A stretch of DNA of 64,000 bases from Pseudonocardia endophytica (GTDB taxonomy: Bacteria; Actinomycetota; Actinomycetes; Mycobacteriales; Pseudonocardiaceae): assembly GCF_004339565.1 (NCBI RefSeq), contig NZ_SMFZ01000002.1:3100001-3164000 (forward strand). Direction: 5' to 3'. The notes beneath the pieces are model-generated. The model saw only the letters and a program-made list of their open reading frames with translations. It made no database searches and was not told the DNA's origin. Positions within the stretch are counted from its first letter, which is position 1. Each line of letters starts with the position of its first letter. This document shows positions 1-7,341 of this stretch, one piece after another. The translations under genes and the position numbers were made by a program.

Positions 1-389
1 CGGTAGGCCTGGAACCGCACCGGGCCGTCGCCGGAGTCGAGGGTGAACACGGCCCCGGTGCCGCCGCGTCCCGGCGCGGCCAGCGCGTCGACGTCGGCGC
101 CGCGCAGCACGATGTTGCGGCGTGCGGTCGCCGGTGCGAACGCGGGCCCCGGCCCGAGCTCGTCGCGGACGGTGTCCAGCGACTCCGCGGCGAACACGGT
201 CACCGCGGCGTGGCGGTGCGCGGGGTGGCCGCAGTACCGGTCGCCGACGAGCCCGTCGCCGGCCCGAACCAGGACCGACGACCGGGTGACCGGTTCCGGA
301 TCGGCCCGCGGACCGTCGGCCGGACGGCCCTGGTAGGCGTGCACCGGTGACACGATCAGAGTCGTGATCTCCACCGGGTCTCGGTCCAC
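1..389 (-). CDS. MOSC domain protein (3' part cut by window edge)
   Basis: Reading leftward from a GTG at 389, the frame stays open to the window edge and gives about 129 residues, so the C-terminus lies outside. Visible landmarks are GDGLVGDRYCGHPAHRHAAV and later ATARRNIVLRGADVDAL, the sequence style of MOSC domains (molybdenum cofactor sulfurase C-terminal family). These domains are thought to carry sulfur or bind the molybdenum cofactor; stand-alone bacterial members are poorly characterised. The start was chosen because the protein then begins with a short acidic lead (VDRDPVEITTLIVSP) straight into the first strand. The gene is divergent from ruvC across a 370-base gap. The family call is fairly firm, the substrate is unknown. 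Confidence 0.75.
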   Translation of the reverse strand, partial: MDRDPVEITTLIVSPVHAYQGRPADGPRADPEPVTRSSVLVRAGDGLVGDRYCGHPAHRHAAVTVFAAESLDTVRDELGPGPAFAPATARRNIVLRGADVDALAAPGRGGTGAVFTLDSGDGPVRFQAY

Positions 390-527
390 GCGGTCGACGC
401 TACGCGCGGTGGACGTGCGTCCGGGTAGGCCTCTCGTCCGGTGTCGGGTCGTCTCTCGACGGGGTCGCGAGGCTCGTCGGGCGACGGGACCGACTGCGGG
501 CGCCGGTCCGCGACGGCGCCGGCCCCC

Positions 528-585
528 GTGAGATGACGCTCATGGTTCTCCCGGGCGTCCGCCGGAACGACTGACGTCATCTCAC
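528..585. repeat. Inverted repeat, 11-bp arms
   Basis: GTGAGATGACG at 528-538 is the exact reverse complement of CGTCATCTCAC at 575-585, with a 36-base spacer. It lies between divergent genes, so a transcription terminator is not the obvious role; it could be an operator or a member of the palindromic elements seen elsewhere in this window. Confidence 0.6.
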
Positions 586-719
586 CCCGGGCCGGTGTCG
601 CCTCGGCGTGGTGTGCGACGGGCGCGGTGGGACCGTGCCGGTCCGCACCGTGCGGCGTGGCGCTCGAGCGGGCGCGAGGGTGGCGGCGCGCCCCGGCCGG
701 ACGGGACGGGGCCCGCCGG

Positions 720-725
720 TAGCCT
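720..725 (+). promoter_or_regulatory. Candidate -10 element for ruvC
   Basis: TAGCCT matches the actinobacterial TANNNT -10 pattern. The predicted transcription start near 732 leaves a leader of roughly 30 bases before the ruvC start. No clear -35 box is visible. Confidence 0.4.
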
Positions 726-761
726 GCTGAACCGACGTCGGGGGAGTCGGGAGGGGTGCGC

Positions 762-1901
762 GTGCGGGTGCTCGGGGTCGACCCGGGGCTGACTCGGTGC
801 GGGCTCGGTGTCGTCGAGTCCGGGTCCGGACGGGCTGTGAGCTGCGTCGACGTCGGTGTCGTGCGCAGCGGGACGGACGTGCCGCTGGAACGCAGGCTCG
901 CCGGTGTGGCGGACGCGGTCGAGGAGTGGGTGGCTCGGCACCGGCCGGACGTCGTCGCCGTCGAGCGCGTGTTCAGCCAGCACAACGTGCGCACCGTGAT
1001 GGGTACGGCGCAGGCCAGCGGGGTCGTCGCGCTCGTCGCGGCGCGGGCAGGGCTCCCGGTCGCGTTCCACACCCCGAGCGAGGTCAAGGCCGCCGTGACG
1101 GGCGAGGGTCGGGCAGGGAAGGCGCAGGTCGGGGCCATGGTGACCCGGCTGCTCGGGCTGGCAGAGGCGCCGAAGCCTGCGGACGCGGCGGACGCGCTCG
1201 CGCTGGCGATCTGTCACTGCTGGCGGGCGCCGATGCAGGACCGGATGGCCGAGGCGCAGGCCCGCGCCGCCGAGCTCGCCGCGGTGCACCGGGCGCGCCT
1301 CTCGGACGCGGCCCGCGGCGCCGCCGCGACCTGGGCGGACGTGGCAGCACGACAGGACCAGGCCGCGCGCCCCGGTGCGCCCGCGACCTGGGAGGAGCTG
1401 GCGGCACGCTCGGCCCTCCGTGGCCGGGCCGCGGGCGGGGCGCGGACCGCGGGCAGCCGCCGAACCGCAGGCGGCAGCCGGTCGACACCGGACGCGGGCC
1501 GGACGCCGGACACCGCGCCGGCGGCGGCCGACCGGAGCCGGGGCTCTCGTCGGGCGGTGGACCCCGGTCGGGCCGCGGATACGGGTCGGGCCGCGGGTAC
1601 GGGTCGGGCCGCGGGTACGGGTCGGGCCGCGGGTACGGGTCGGGCCGCGGGTACGGGTCGGGCCGCGGATACGGGTCAGGCCGCGGATACGGATCAGGCG
1701 GTGGATACGGATCAGGCGGTGGGTACGGCGCGGGCCGCGGGCGCCGGTCGGGCCGGCTCGCAACGCGCGGCGGCGAACGGAGACGCGCCTGGACAGGACC
1801 GGGCGACACGCATCGGGCGGGACGCGGGAATGTCGGACCCGCACGGTAGCGTCCCGGATCGAACGGGCGTTCGTGCCTCGGAGGAGCAGGAGCAGCGGTG
1901 A
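762..1901 (+). CDS. ruvC: Crossover junction endodeoxyribonuclease RuvC with long repetitive tail
   Basis: RuvC cuts Holliday junctions held by RuvAB. Starting at GTG 762 gives VRVLGVDPGLTRCG, matching the usual N-terminus and placing the acidic active-site residues at D7, E68 (VERVF), D141 and D144 (KPADAADALALA); an in-frame GTG at 756 adds two residues. The catalytic core ends near residue 165, the normal family length. The frame then runs another ~210 residues of Ala/Arg/Gly/Thr-rich sequence, including about ten copies of an 18-bp repeat giving AADTGR-like hexapeptides (from 1566). This tail is not part of the RuvC fold and is probably disordered. The stop codon overlaps the ruvA GTG by 4 bp, and a LexA-box candidate lies inside the last codons. 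Confidence 0.93.
   Translation: MRVLGVDPGLTRCGLGVVESGSGRAVSCVDVGVVRSGTDVPLERRLAGVADAVEEWVARHRPDVVAVERVFSQHNVRTVMGTAQASGVVALVAARAGLPVAFHTPSEVKAAVTGEGRAGKAQVGAMVTRLLGLAEAPKPADAADALALAICHCWRAPMQDRMAEAQARAAELAAVHRARLSDAARGAAATWADVAARQDQAARPGAPATWEELAARSALRGRAAGGARTAGSRRTAGGSRSTPDAGRTPDTAPAAADRSRGSRRAVDPGRAADTGRAAGTGRAAGTGRAAGTGRAAGTGRAADTGQAADTDQAVDTDQAVGTARAAGAGRAGSQRAAANGDAPGQDRATRIGRDAGMSDPHGSVPDRTGVRASEEQEQR
1566..1745 (+). repeat. 18-bp tandem repeat inside ruvC
   Basis: Ten consecutive 18-bp units of the type GGTCGGGCCGCGGGTACG run from 1566 to 1745. The central units are identical or differ at one base; the last three (from 1692) have diverged further. Because 18 is a multiple of three, copy changes keep the ruvC frame. 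They encode hexapeptides such as GRAAGT and GRAADT. Confidence 0.9.
1859..1874 (+). promoter_or_regulatory. LexA (SOS) box candidate before ruvA, inside ruvC
   Basis: TCGAACGGGCGTTCGT differs at only the last base from the actinobacterial/Bacillus-type SOS consensus TCGAAC-N4-GTTCGA. It sits 23 bases before the ruvA GTG and inside the ruvC tail, so it could control an internal ruvAB promoter. Confidence 0.6.
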
Positions 1902-2506
1902 TCCACTCGGTGCGCGGGACGGTGCTGGAGATCAACCTGGACCACGCGGTGGTCGAGGTCGGCGGTGTCGGTCTCGGTGTGTTCGCCACGCCGAACACGC
2001 TCGCGGGTCTGCGGCGCGGGGAGACGGCGCGGCTGGCCACGTCGATGATCGTGCGCGAGGAGTCGCTGACCCTGTTCGGCTTCGCCGACGCCGAGGAGCG
2101 GGAGCTGTTCACGCTGCTGCAGACGGTGTCCGGGATCGGTCCCCGGCTGGCGCTGGCCACGCTCGCGGTGCTGGAGCCGGACACGCTCCGCCGCGCCATC
2201 GCCGACGGTGACCTCGCCGTCCTGACCCGCATCCCCGGCGTCGGGCGCAAGAGCGCGGAACGCCTCGTCGTCGAACTGCGGGACAAGGTGACCGCGCCCG
2301 AGCCGGCGGGCGCAGCGGGGGAGCAGGCCCGGATGCCCGCGCCCGTGCTGGGGCCGCGTGACCAGGTGGTCGAGGCGCTCGTCGGGCTCGGGTTCACGGC
2401 CCGGCCGGCCGAGCAGGCGGTCGACGCGGTGCTCGCCGCGACGCCCGACGTCGACTCGCAGGCGCTGCTGCGTACCGCGCTGTCCAGTCTGGGCCGCTCG
2501 CGGTGA
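1898..2506 (+). CDS. ruvA: Holliday junction DNA helicase subunit RuvA
   Basis: RuvA binds the four-way junction and loads the RuvB motor. The 202-residue length is normal. The N-terminal OB-fold is visible (MIHSVRGTVLEI...VEVGGVGLGVFA), followed by two helix-hairpin-helix motifs in domain II (LLQTVSGIGPRLALA near residue 75 and LTRIPGVGRKSAERLVVEL near 110) and the mobile RuvB-contacting domain III (DQVVEALVGLGFTARPAEQAV). GTG 1898 overlaps the ruvC stop by 4 bp and ruvA itself overlaps ruvB by 4 bp, so the three are probably translationally coupled. An SOS-box candidate lies just upstream. Confidence 0.95.
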   Translation: MIHSVRGTVLEINLDHAVVEVGGVGLGVFATPNTLAGLRRGETARLATSMIVREESLTLFGFADAEERELFTLLQTVSGIGPRLALATLAVLEPDTLRRAIADGDLAVLTRIPGVGRKSAERLVVELRDKVTAPEPAGAAGEQARMPAPVLGPRDQVVEALVGLGFTARPAEQAVDAVLAATPDVDSQALLRTALSSLGRSR

Positions 2507-3552
2507 GCGGTGTCGACCCGGCCGAGGACGGCGACCTCCGTGAGGTCGACGCCGTCGCGCACCCGGAGGACGGTGACGTCGAGACGTCGCTGCGCCCCCG
2601 CAACCTCGACGAGTTCGTCGGCCAGCCGCGCGTGCGCGAGCAGCTCGAGCTCGTGCTGGCGGGCGCGAAGCAGCGCGGGGACCCGCCGGACCACATCCTG
2701 CTGTCCGGCCCGCCCGGCTTGGGCAAGACGAGCCTGGCGATGATCGTCGGGGCCGAGCTGGGCGCGTCGGTGCGGCTGACGTCCGGTCCGGCGCTCGAGC
2801 GGGCCGGGGACCTCGCGGCGATGCTGTCCAACCTGGTGCCCGGCGACGTCCTGTTCATCGACGAGATCCACCGCACCGCCCGCCCGGCCGAGGAGATGCT
2901 CTACCTGGCGATGGAGGACTTCCGGGTGGACGTCGTCGTCGGGAAGGGGCCGGGTGCGACGTCGATCCCGCTCGACGTCGCACCGTTCACGCTGGTCGGC
3001 GCCACCACCCGGGCCGGGTCGCTGACCGGCCCGCTGCGCGACCGGTTCGGTTTCACCGCGCACATGGAGTTCTACGAGCCGGACGAGCTCGAGCAGGTGC
3101 TGCACCGCGCCGCCGCGATCCTCGGCATCGACCTGCGCGCGGACGGCGCGGAGGAGATCGCCGGGCGCTGCCGCGGGACCCCGCGGATCGCGAACCGGCT
3201 GCTGCGCCGGGTCCGGGACTTCGCCGACGTCCGGGCCGACGGCGTCATCCGCCGCGACATCGCGCAGGCTGCGCTCGCCGTCTACGACGTGGACGAGCTC
3301 GGCCTGGACCGCCTGGACCGGGCCGTGCTGCGGGCGCTCGTCCAGAGCTTCCACGGCGGACCGGTGGGCATCTCGACGCTCGCCGTCGCCGTCGGTGAGG
3401 AGGCGGGCACGGTCGAGGAGGTCTGCGAGCCGTACCTGGTGCGGGCCGGCATGCTGGCCCGCACACCGCGGGGCCGGGTGGCGACGCCTGCGGCGTGGTC
3501 GCACCTCGGGCTGACGGCTCCGCCGCCGGACGCCCCGCCCGCGCTGTTCTGA
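2503..3552 (+). CDS. ruvB: Holliday junction branch migration ATPase RuvB
   Basis: RuvB is the hexameric AAA+ ring that pumps DNA through the RuvA-bound junction. The 349 residues include Walker A GPPGLGKT, Walker B with DEIH, sensor 1 GATTRAG, the arginine-finger segment LRDRFGF and the C-terminal winged helix (GGPVGISTLAVAVGEEAGTVEE). The N-terminal ~30 residues before LRPRNLDEFVGQ are acidic and poorly conserved. The GTG start overlaps the ruvA stop (GTGA). It is the last gene of ruvCAB and is followed by a 167-base structured gap before yajC. Confidence 0.96.
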   Translation: MSGVDPAEDGDLREVDAVAHPEDGDVETSLRPRNLDEFVGQPRVREQLELVLAGAKQRGDPPDHILLSGPPGLGKTSLAMIVGAELGASVRLTSGPALERAGDLAAMLSNLVPGDVLFIDEIHRTARPAEEMLYLAMEDFRVDVVVGKGPGATSIPLDVAPFTLVGATTRAGSLTGPLRDRFGFTAHMEFYEPDELEQVLHRAAAILGIDLRADGAEEIAGRCRGTPRIANRLLRRVRDFADVRADGVIRRDIAQAALAVYDVDELGLDRLDRAVLRALVQSFHGGPVGISTLAVAVGEEAGTVEEVCEPYLVRAGMLARTPRGRVATPAAWSHLGLTAPPPDAPPALF

Positions 3553-3569
3553 CCTCGGGCAGGAGGCGA

Positions 3570-3719
3570 TACCATTCGTCCGGTTCCCTGGTGGGGGAAC
3601 CCGTTGCGGCCCCCGGACGTTGGACTCCGGGATGCCTGCGGCCCGCGCAGGCCCGCCCTTCGACACATCGGTCCCGCTGGCACACTCGGGGCCTCGACCC
3701 GAGACGAGAGAGCCGGTAA
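3570..3719 (+). promoter_or_regulatory. Structured 5' leader of yajC with candidate -10 at 3570-3575
   Basis: TACCAT at 3570-3575 fits a -10 element. The ~140-base leader that follows can form four consecutive hairpins: 3582-3601 (GGTTCCC/GGGAACC), 3612-3631 (CCCGGA/TCCGGG), 3634-3652 (GCCTGCG/CGCAGGC) and 3685-3703 (CTCGGG/CCCGAG). The last ends 16 bases before the yajC ATG, and no good Shine-Dalgarno is visible. Whether this is a terminator, a regulatory leader or chance in high-GC DNA is not resolved. Confidence 0.35.
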
Positions 3720-4106
3720 ATGGGTAATTCGCTGATGACGTTCCTCCCGTTCCTGATCATCCTGCTGCTGTTCGTGCCGCTGTTCCTCAACGGCCGCAAG
3801 CAGCGTCGCCAGATGCAGGAGACCCAGGCGATGCAGCAGGCGCTGGGTGAGGGTGACGTGGTCATCACCACCTCGGGCCTGCGCGGCGTGATCACCGACG
3901 CCTCCTACGAGGAGACGATCGACATCGAGATCGCCGACGGCGTGGTCACCACCTGGCTGCGCGCCGCCGTCCGGGAGAAGGTCAACACCGACGCCGCGGA
4001 CGCGACCCCGGCCGTCGAGGACACGAAGGACGACGCGGACGAGACGGCGTCGACGTCGTCCGACGCGAAGGTCACCCCGAGCGAGGGCAAGCCGATCATC
4101 CACTGA
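3720..4106 (+). CDS. yajC: Preprotein translocase subunit YajC
   Basis: YajC is a small single-span membrane partner of SecDF that aids Sec-dependent export. The 128-residue protein has one N-terminal hydrophobic segment (LMTFLPFLIILLLFVPLFLN, residues 5-24), then the typical basic NGRKQRRQMQ stretch and the conserved LGEGDVVITTSGLRGVI domain. The C-terminal ~40 residues are acidic and low complexity, which is common in actinobacterial versions. ATG 3720 was taken as the start; ATG 3735 would still keep the membrane span. It lies upstream of secD, separated by a strong hairpin and a likely separate secD promoter. Confidence 0.92.
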   Translation: MGNSLMTFLPFLIILLLFVPLFLNGRKQRRQMQETQAMQQALGEGDVVITTSGLRGVITDASYEETIDIEIADGVVTTWLRAAVREKVNTDAADATPAVEDTKDDADETASTSSDAKVTPSEGKPIIH

Positions 4107-4149
4107 GCGGTCCGACCGCCCGGTGACGACCACACGTCGGCCGGGCGGA

Positions 4150-4183
4150 GCGAGGGAAACCGAGCGCAGCGAGGCCGCGCGAG
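4150..4183. repeat. Short dispersed intergenic repeat, copy 1
   Basis: The string GCGAGGGAAACCGAGCG followed by GCGAGGCCGCGCG resembles the intergenic segment before aroK (47014-47044). Only two copies were noticed, and similar GAGCG-rich strings arise easily at this GC content. Confidence 0.3.
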
Positions 4184-4188
4184 GACAG

Positions 4189-4219
4189 GGGGCATCTCCG
4201 CGATGTGCGGAGGTGCCCC
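4189..4219 (+). terminator. Strong hairpin after yajC
   Basis: A 13-bp stem (4189-4201 with 4207-4219, one G-U pair) closes a 5-base loop. No U-tract follows, as is usual for actinobacterial terminators. It lies between yajC and the secD promoter, so attenuation of read-through is plausible. Confidence 0.6.
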
Positions 4220-4258
4220 TCGCGCGTGTGCGGTGTCAAGCCCCCGACGGGCGGTCGG

Positions 4259-4264
4259 TAGCAT
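4259..4264 (+). promoter_or_regulatory. Candidate -10 element for secD
   Basis: TAGCAT, about 88 bases before the secD GTG, with TGTCAA some 20 bases further upstream. The implied leader is about 80 bases. Confidence 0.3.
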
Positions 4265-4351
4265 CGCCGGGCCAGCAGATCGGCTCGGCGGATCGGCCCC
4301 ACGGGTTCGGCGATCCGCGTCCGCGCCCGGACCGGCAGGGAGTTTTCCGCA

Positions 4352-6112
4352 GTGGCCTCAAGCACGGGGACGTTCCGTCCCTGGCGTTATCTCGTGGCGT
4401 TCGTCGGCGTCATGGTCGTCCTCTACTCGCTGGTGTTCTTCACCGGTGGTGGAGGGCTCGCGCCGAAACTCGGCATCGACCTCCAGGGCGGCACGAGGGT
4501 CACGCTGACCGCGCGGACCGAGAACGGTGGGGTTCCGCCACGGGACCAGCTCCAGCAGGCCCAGCAGATCATCGAGCAGCGGGTGAACGGCCTCGGCGTC
4601 AGCGACGCCGAGGTGGTGCTGGACGGCAGCAACATCACGATCACGGTCCCCGGCGAGGGTGGCGAGCAGGCCCGCCAGCTCGGCCAGACCGCCCAGCTGC
4701 GGTTCCGCGAGGTGACCGGCGGTCCGATCCCGGCGAGCCAGGGTGCGACGGGCCAGACCACGCCCGGGCAGGGAGCGACTCCGGAGCCGGGCGCCACGCC
4801 CGGTCAGCAGCAGGGCACCCCCGCGCAGCCGCAGTCACAGGGGGAGAGCCCGGCCGTCGCACCCGTGTCGTACTCGACGCCGCTCGACGGCGACGCCCCG
4901 CGTCAGGACCCGACGCCGCCGCCGACCCCGCAGCCCCCCGCACCCGCGCAGAACGGCGCAGGCACGTCGTCGCCCGCCGACCCGGCACAGGCAGCGATCG
5001 TCGCCAAGCTGCGCGAGACGCGGCAGAGCACCGACCAGGCCACGCTGCAGCAGGCCGCGCTCGAGCTGGACTGCAACGCCGAGGACCCGCTGCGCGGCTA
5101 CGACGACCCGACCAAGCCGCTGGTGGTCTGCGGTGAGGACAAGACGCAGAAGTACATCCTGGGCCCCTCGTTCCTGGAGGGCACCGAGATCAACTCGGCG
5201 CAGGCCGAGCAGAACCAGCAGGGCGCCGGGTTCGTCGTGTCCGTGACGTTCAAGGCGACCGGCGCGGACATCTGGGGCAAGTACACGACGGCCAACGTCG
5301 GCAAGACCGTCGCGTTCACGCTGGACGGCGCCGTCGTCTCCGACGCCCGGATCAACCAGCCGATCTACGGCCCGACCCAGATCTCGGGCAACTTCAGCCA
5401 GCAGCGTGCGCAGGACCTCGCCGAGACGCTGCGCTACGGCTCGCTGCCGCTGTCGTTCGACTCCAGCCAGGCGCAGACGGTGTCCGCGACGCTCGGCATC
5501 GCCTCCCTGGAGGCGGGTCTGATCGCCGGCGCGATCGGCCTGCTGCTGGTGTTCGTCTACTGCCTCATCTACTACCGGCTGCTCGGGGTACTGACGATCC
5601 TGTCGCTCGTGCTGTCCGGCGCCGTCGTCTACGCGGTACTGATCCTGCTCGGACGCTGGATCGGGTTCACGCTGGACCTGGCCGGTGTCGCCGGCTTCAT
5701 CATCGCGATCGGCATCACGGCCGACTCGTTCGTGATCTTCTTCGAGAGACTCAAGGACGAGATGCGGGAGGGCAGAACCTACCGCTCCGCGGTGCCGCGC
5801 AGCTGGGAACGGGCGCGGCGCACGATCCTCACCGCGGACGCGGTCAGCTTCCTGGCCGCCGCCGTGCTCTACATCCTGGCCGTCGGCGAGGTGCGCGGGT
5901 TCGCGTTCACACTCGGCATGTCGACGGTGCTCGACCTCGTCGTCGTGTTCCTGGTGACGCACCCGCTGGTCGCCCTCATGTCGCGCTCCAGGACGCTCGG
6001 CAAGCCGAGCTTGTCCGGGCTCGGTGCGGTCGCGCGGATCGGTGCACGGCAGCGCAGAGCGAACGAGGACACCGCCGAGCGTGCGGGCGCGACGAGGGGA
6101 GGCCGGGCATGA
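4352..6112 (+). CDS. secD: Protein translocase subunit SecD
   Basis: SecD works with SecF to drive late stages of Sec export using the proton gradient. The 586-residue protein has the first membrane segment at about residues 12-30, the signature GIDLQGGTRV just after it, a large periplasmic domain, and five membrane segments near the C-terminus with the conserved GFIIAIGITADSFVIFFERL (from ~448). Between roughly residues 140 and 200 lies a Pro/Gln/Thr-rich insertion that lengthens the periplasmic domain relative to E. coli; such linkers are common in actinobacteria. The GTG start has GGGAG about 9 bases upstream. The stop overlaps the secF ATG (ATGA). Confidence 0.95.
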   Translation: MASSTGTFRPWRYLVAFVGVMVVLYSLVFFTGGGGLAPKLGIDLQGGTRVTLTARTENGGVPPRDQLQQAQQIIEQRVNGLGVSDAEVVLDGSNITITVPGEGGEQARQLGQTAQLRFREVTGGPIPASQGATGQTTPGQGATPEPGATPGQQQGTPAQPQSQGESPAVAPVSYSTPLDGDAPRQDPTPPPTPQPPAPAQNGAGTSSPADPAQAAIVAKLRETRQSTDQATLQQAALELDCNAEDPLRGYDDPTKPLVVCGEDKTQKYILGPSFLEGTEINSAQAEQNQQGAGFVVSVTFKATGADIWGKYTTANVGKTVAFTLDGAVVSDARINQPIYGPTQISGNFSQQRAQDLAETLRYGSLPLSFDSSQAQTVSATLGIASLEAGLIAGAIGLLLVFVYCLIYYRLLGVLTILSLVLSGAVVYAVLILLGRWIGFTLDLAGVAGFIIAIGITADSFVIFFERLKDEMREGRTYRSAVPRSWERARRTILTADAVSFLAAAVLYILAVGEVRGFAFTLGMSTVLDLVVVFLVTHPLVALMSRSRTLGKPSLSGLGAVARIGARQRRANEDTAERAGATRGGRA

Positions 6113-7341
6113 GCACCGCCACGACGAGGCGGCCGGAGCGCGACAGCGCGCTGACCCGGCTGACCACCGGCACGGCGAACGTCGACGTCGTCGGGCGCAG
6201 GAAGACGTGGTACATCGCGTTCGGCGCGCTCGTGCTGGTCTGCGTGCTGTCGATCGTGATCCGCGGTTTCAACCTGGGGATCGACTTCACCGGCGGCTCG
6301 CAGATCCAGATGCCGGCCACCGGGGCGAACGGGACGATCACGAGCCAGCAGGTCGAGCAGATCTACACCGAGGTCGTCGGGCAGCCGCCGGTCTCGGTGC
6401 AGTCGGTGGGCGCCGGCGACTCGGCGTCGATCCAGATCCGCTCGGAGTCGCTCGGCCCGGCCCAGCTCGACCCGCTCAAGCAACGCCTGTTCGACGACCT
6501 CAAGCCGCTCGGCCCGAACGGGCAGCCGAGCGCGGGCGCGGTCAGCGACAGCGCCGTGTCCGGGACGTGGGGCGGGGAGATCACCACCCAGGCGCTGATC
6601 GCGCTCGGCGTGTTCCTCGTGCTGGTCACGCTGTTCCTGGCGTTCTACTTCGAGCGGGACATGGCGATCGCGGCGCTGGTCGCGCTCGTGCACGACATCG
6701 TCGTCACGGCGGGCATCTACTCGCTGGTCGGCTTCGAGGTCACGCCGTCGACGGTGATCGGTCTGCTGACGATCCTCGGGTTCTCGCTCTACGACACGGT
6801 CGTCGTGTTCGACAAGGTCCGGGAGAACACCCGCGGGCTGCTCAAGCTCACCCGTCGCAGCTACCCGGAGGCGGCGAACCTGGCGTTGAACCAGACGTTC
6901 ATGCGGTCGTTGAACACGTCGCTGATCGCGGTGCTGCCGGTGCTCGGCCTGCTGGTGATCGGTGTCGGGCTGCTCGGCGTCGGCACGCTCGCCGACCTCG
7001 CGCTCGTCCAGCTCGTCGGCATGCTGGCCGGTGCGGTGTCGTCGCTGCTGCTGGCGACGCCGCTGCTGGTCGACCTGAAGATGCGCGACAAGCGCTTCGT
7101 GGACCAGGAGAAGAGGGTGCGGGCCCGGCGCCAGCGTGCGGCCGCCATCCGGGCCGGCGAGCTCGACGCGGACGAGGAGCCGGAGTTCGCGACGACCGCG
7201 ACCGGCGGCTCCGCGGTCCGCACGTCGGGCACGGCTCCGCGCCCGGGAGCGCGCCCCACCGGCAAGTCCGGACGCCCGACCGGCAAGAGGCGACGAGGGT
7301 CGGCAGCCGGCGGGGCCGGCGGGGCGGGGCGGGCACGGTGA
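6109..7341 (+). CDS. secF: Protein translocase subunit SecF
   Basis: SecF is the partner of SecD in the export motor. At 410 residues it shows a first membrane span (residues ~36-52), the family signature GIDFTGGSQIQ, a periplasmic domain, and five C-terminal spans including TILGFSLYDTVVVFDKVREN (around residue 221-240). The last ~80 residues are a basic, Gly/Arg-rich cytoplasmic tail with no recognisable domain. It overlaps secD upstream and apt downstream by 4 bp each, so secD-secF-apt look like one translationally coupled run. Confidence 0.95.
   Translation: MSTATTRRPERDSALTRLTTGTANVDVVGRRKTWYIAFGALVLVCVLSIVIRGFNLGIDFTGGSQIQMPATGANGTITSQQVEQIYTEVVGQPPVSVQSVGAGDSASIQIRSESLGPAQLDPLKQRLFDDLKPLGPNGQPSAGAVSDSAVSGTWGGEITTQALIALGVFLVLVTLFLAFYFERDMAIAALVALVHDIVVTAGIYSLVGFEVTPSTVIGLLTILGFSLYDTVVVFDKVRENTRGLLKLTRRSYPEAANLALNQTFMRSLNTSLIAVLPVLGLLVIGVGLLGVGTLADLALVQLVGMLAGAVSSLLLATPLLVDLKMRDKRFVDQEKRVRARRQRAAAIRAGELDADEEPEFATTATGGSAVRTSGTAPRPGARPTGKSGRPTGKRRRGSAAGGAGGAGRAR

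Larger units (their letters stand above)
390..761. other. Intergenic region between MOSC gene and ruvC
   Basis: No protein gene is supported in these 372 bases. The region holds an 11-bp perfect inverted repeat (528-538 with 575-585) and a likely promoter for ruvC with TAGCCT at 720-725. No SOS box of the TCGAAC-N4-GTTCGA type was found here, although ruvC is a recombination gene. Confidence 0.6.

Noticed and set aside
1566..1745. 18-bp repeats considered as a CRISPR or origin iteron array.
   Set aside because: Units are directly adjacent without spacers, and lie within ruvC in frame; no replication genes are nearby.
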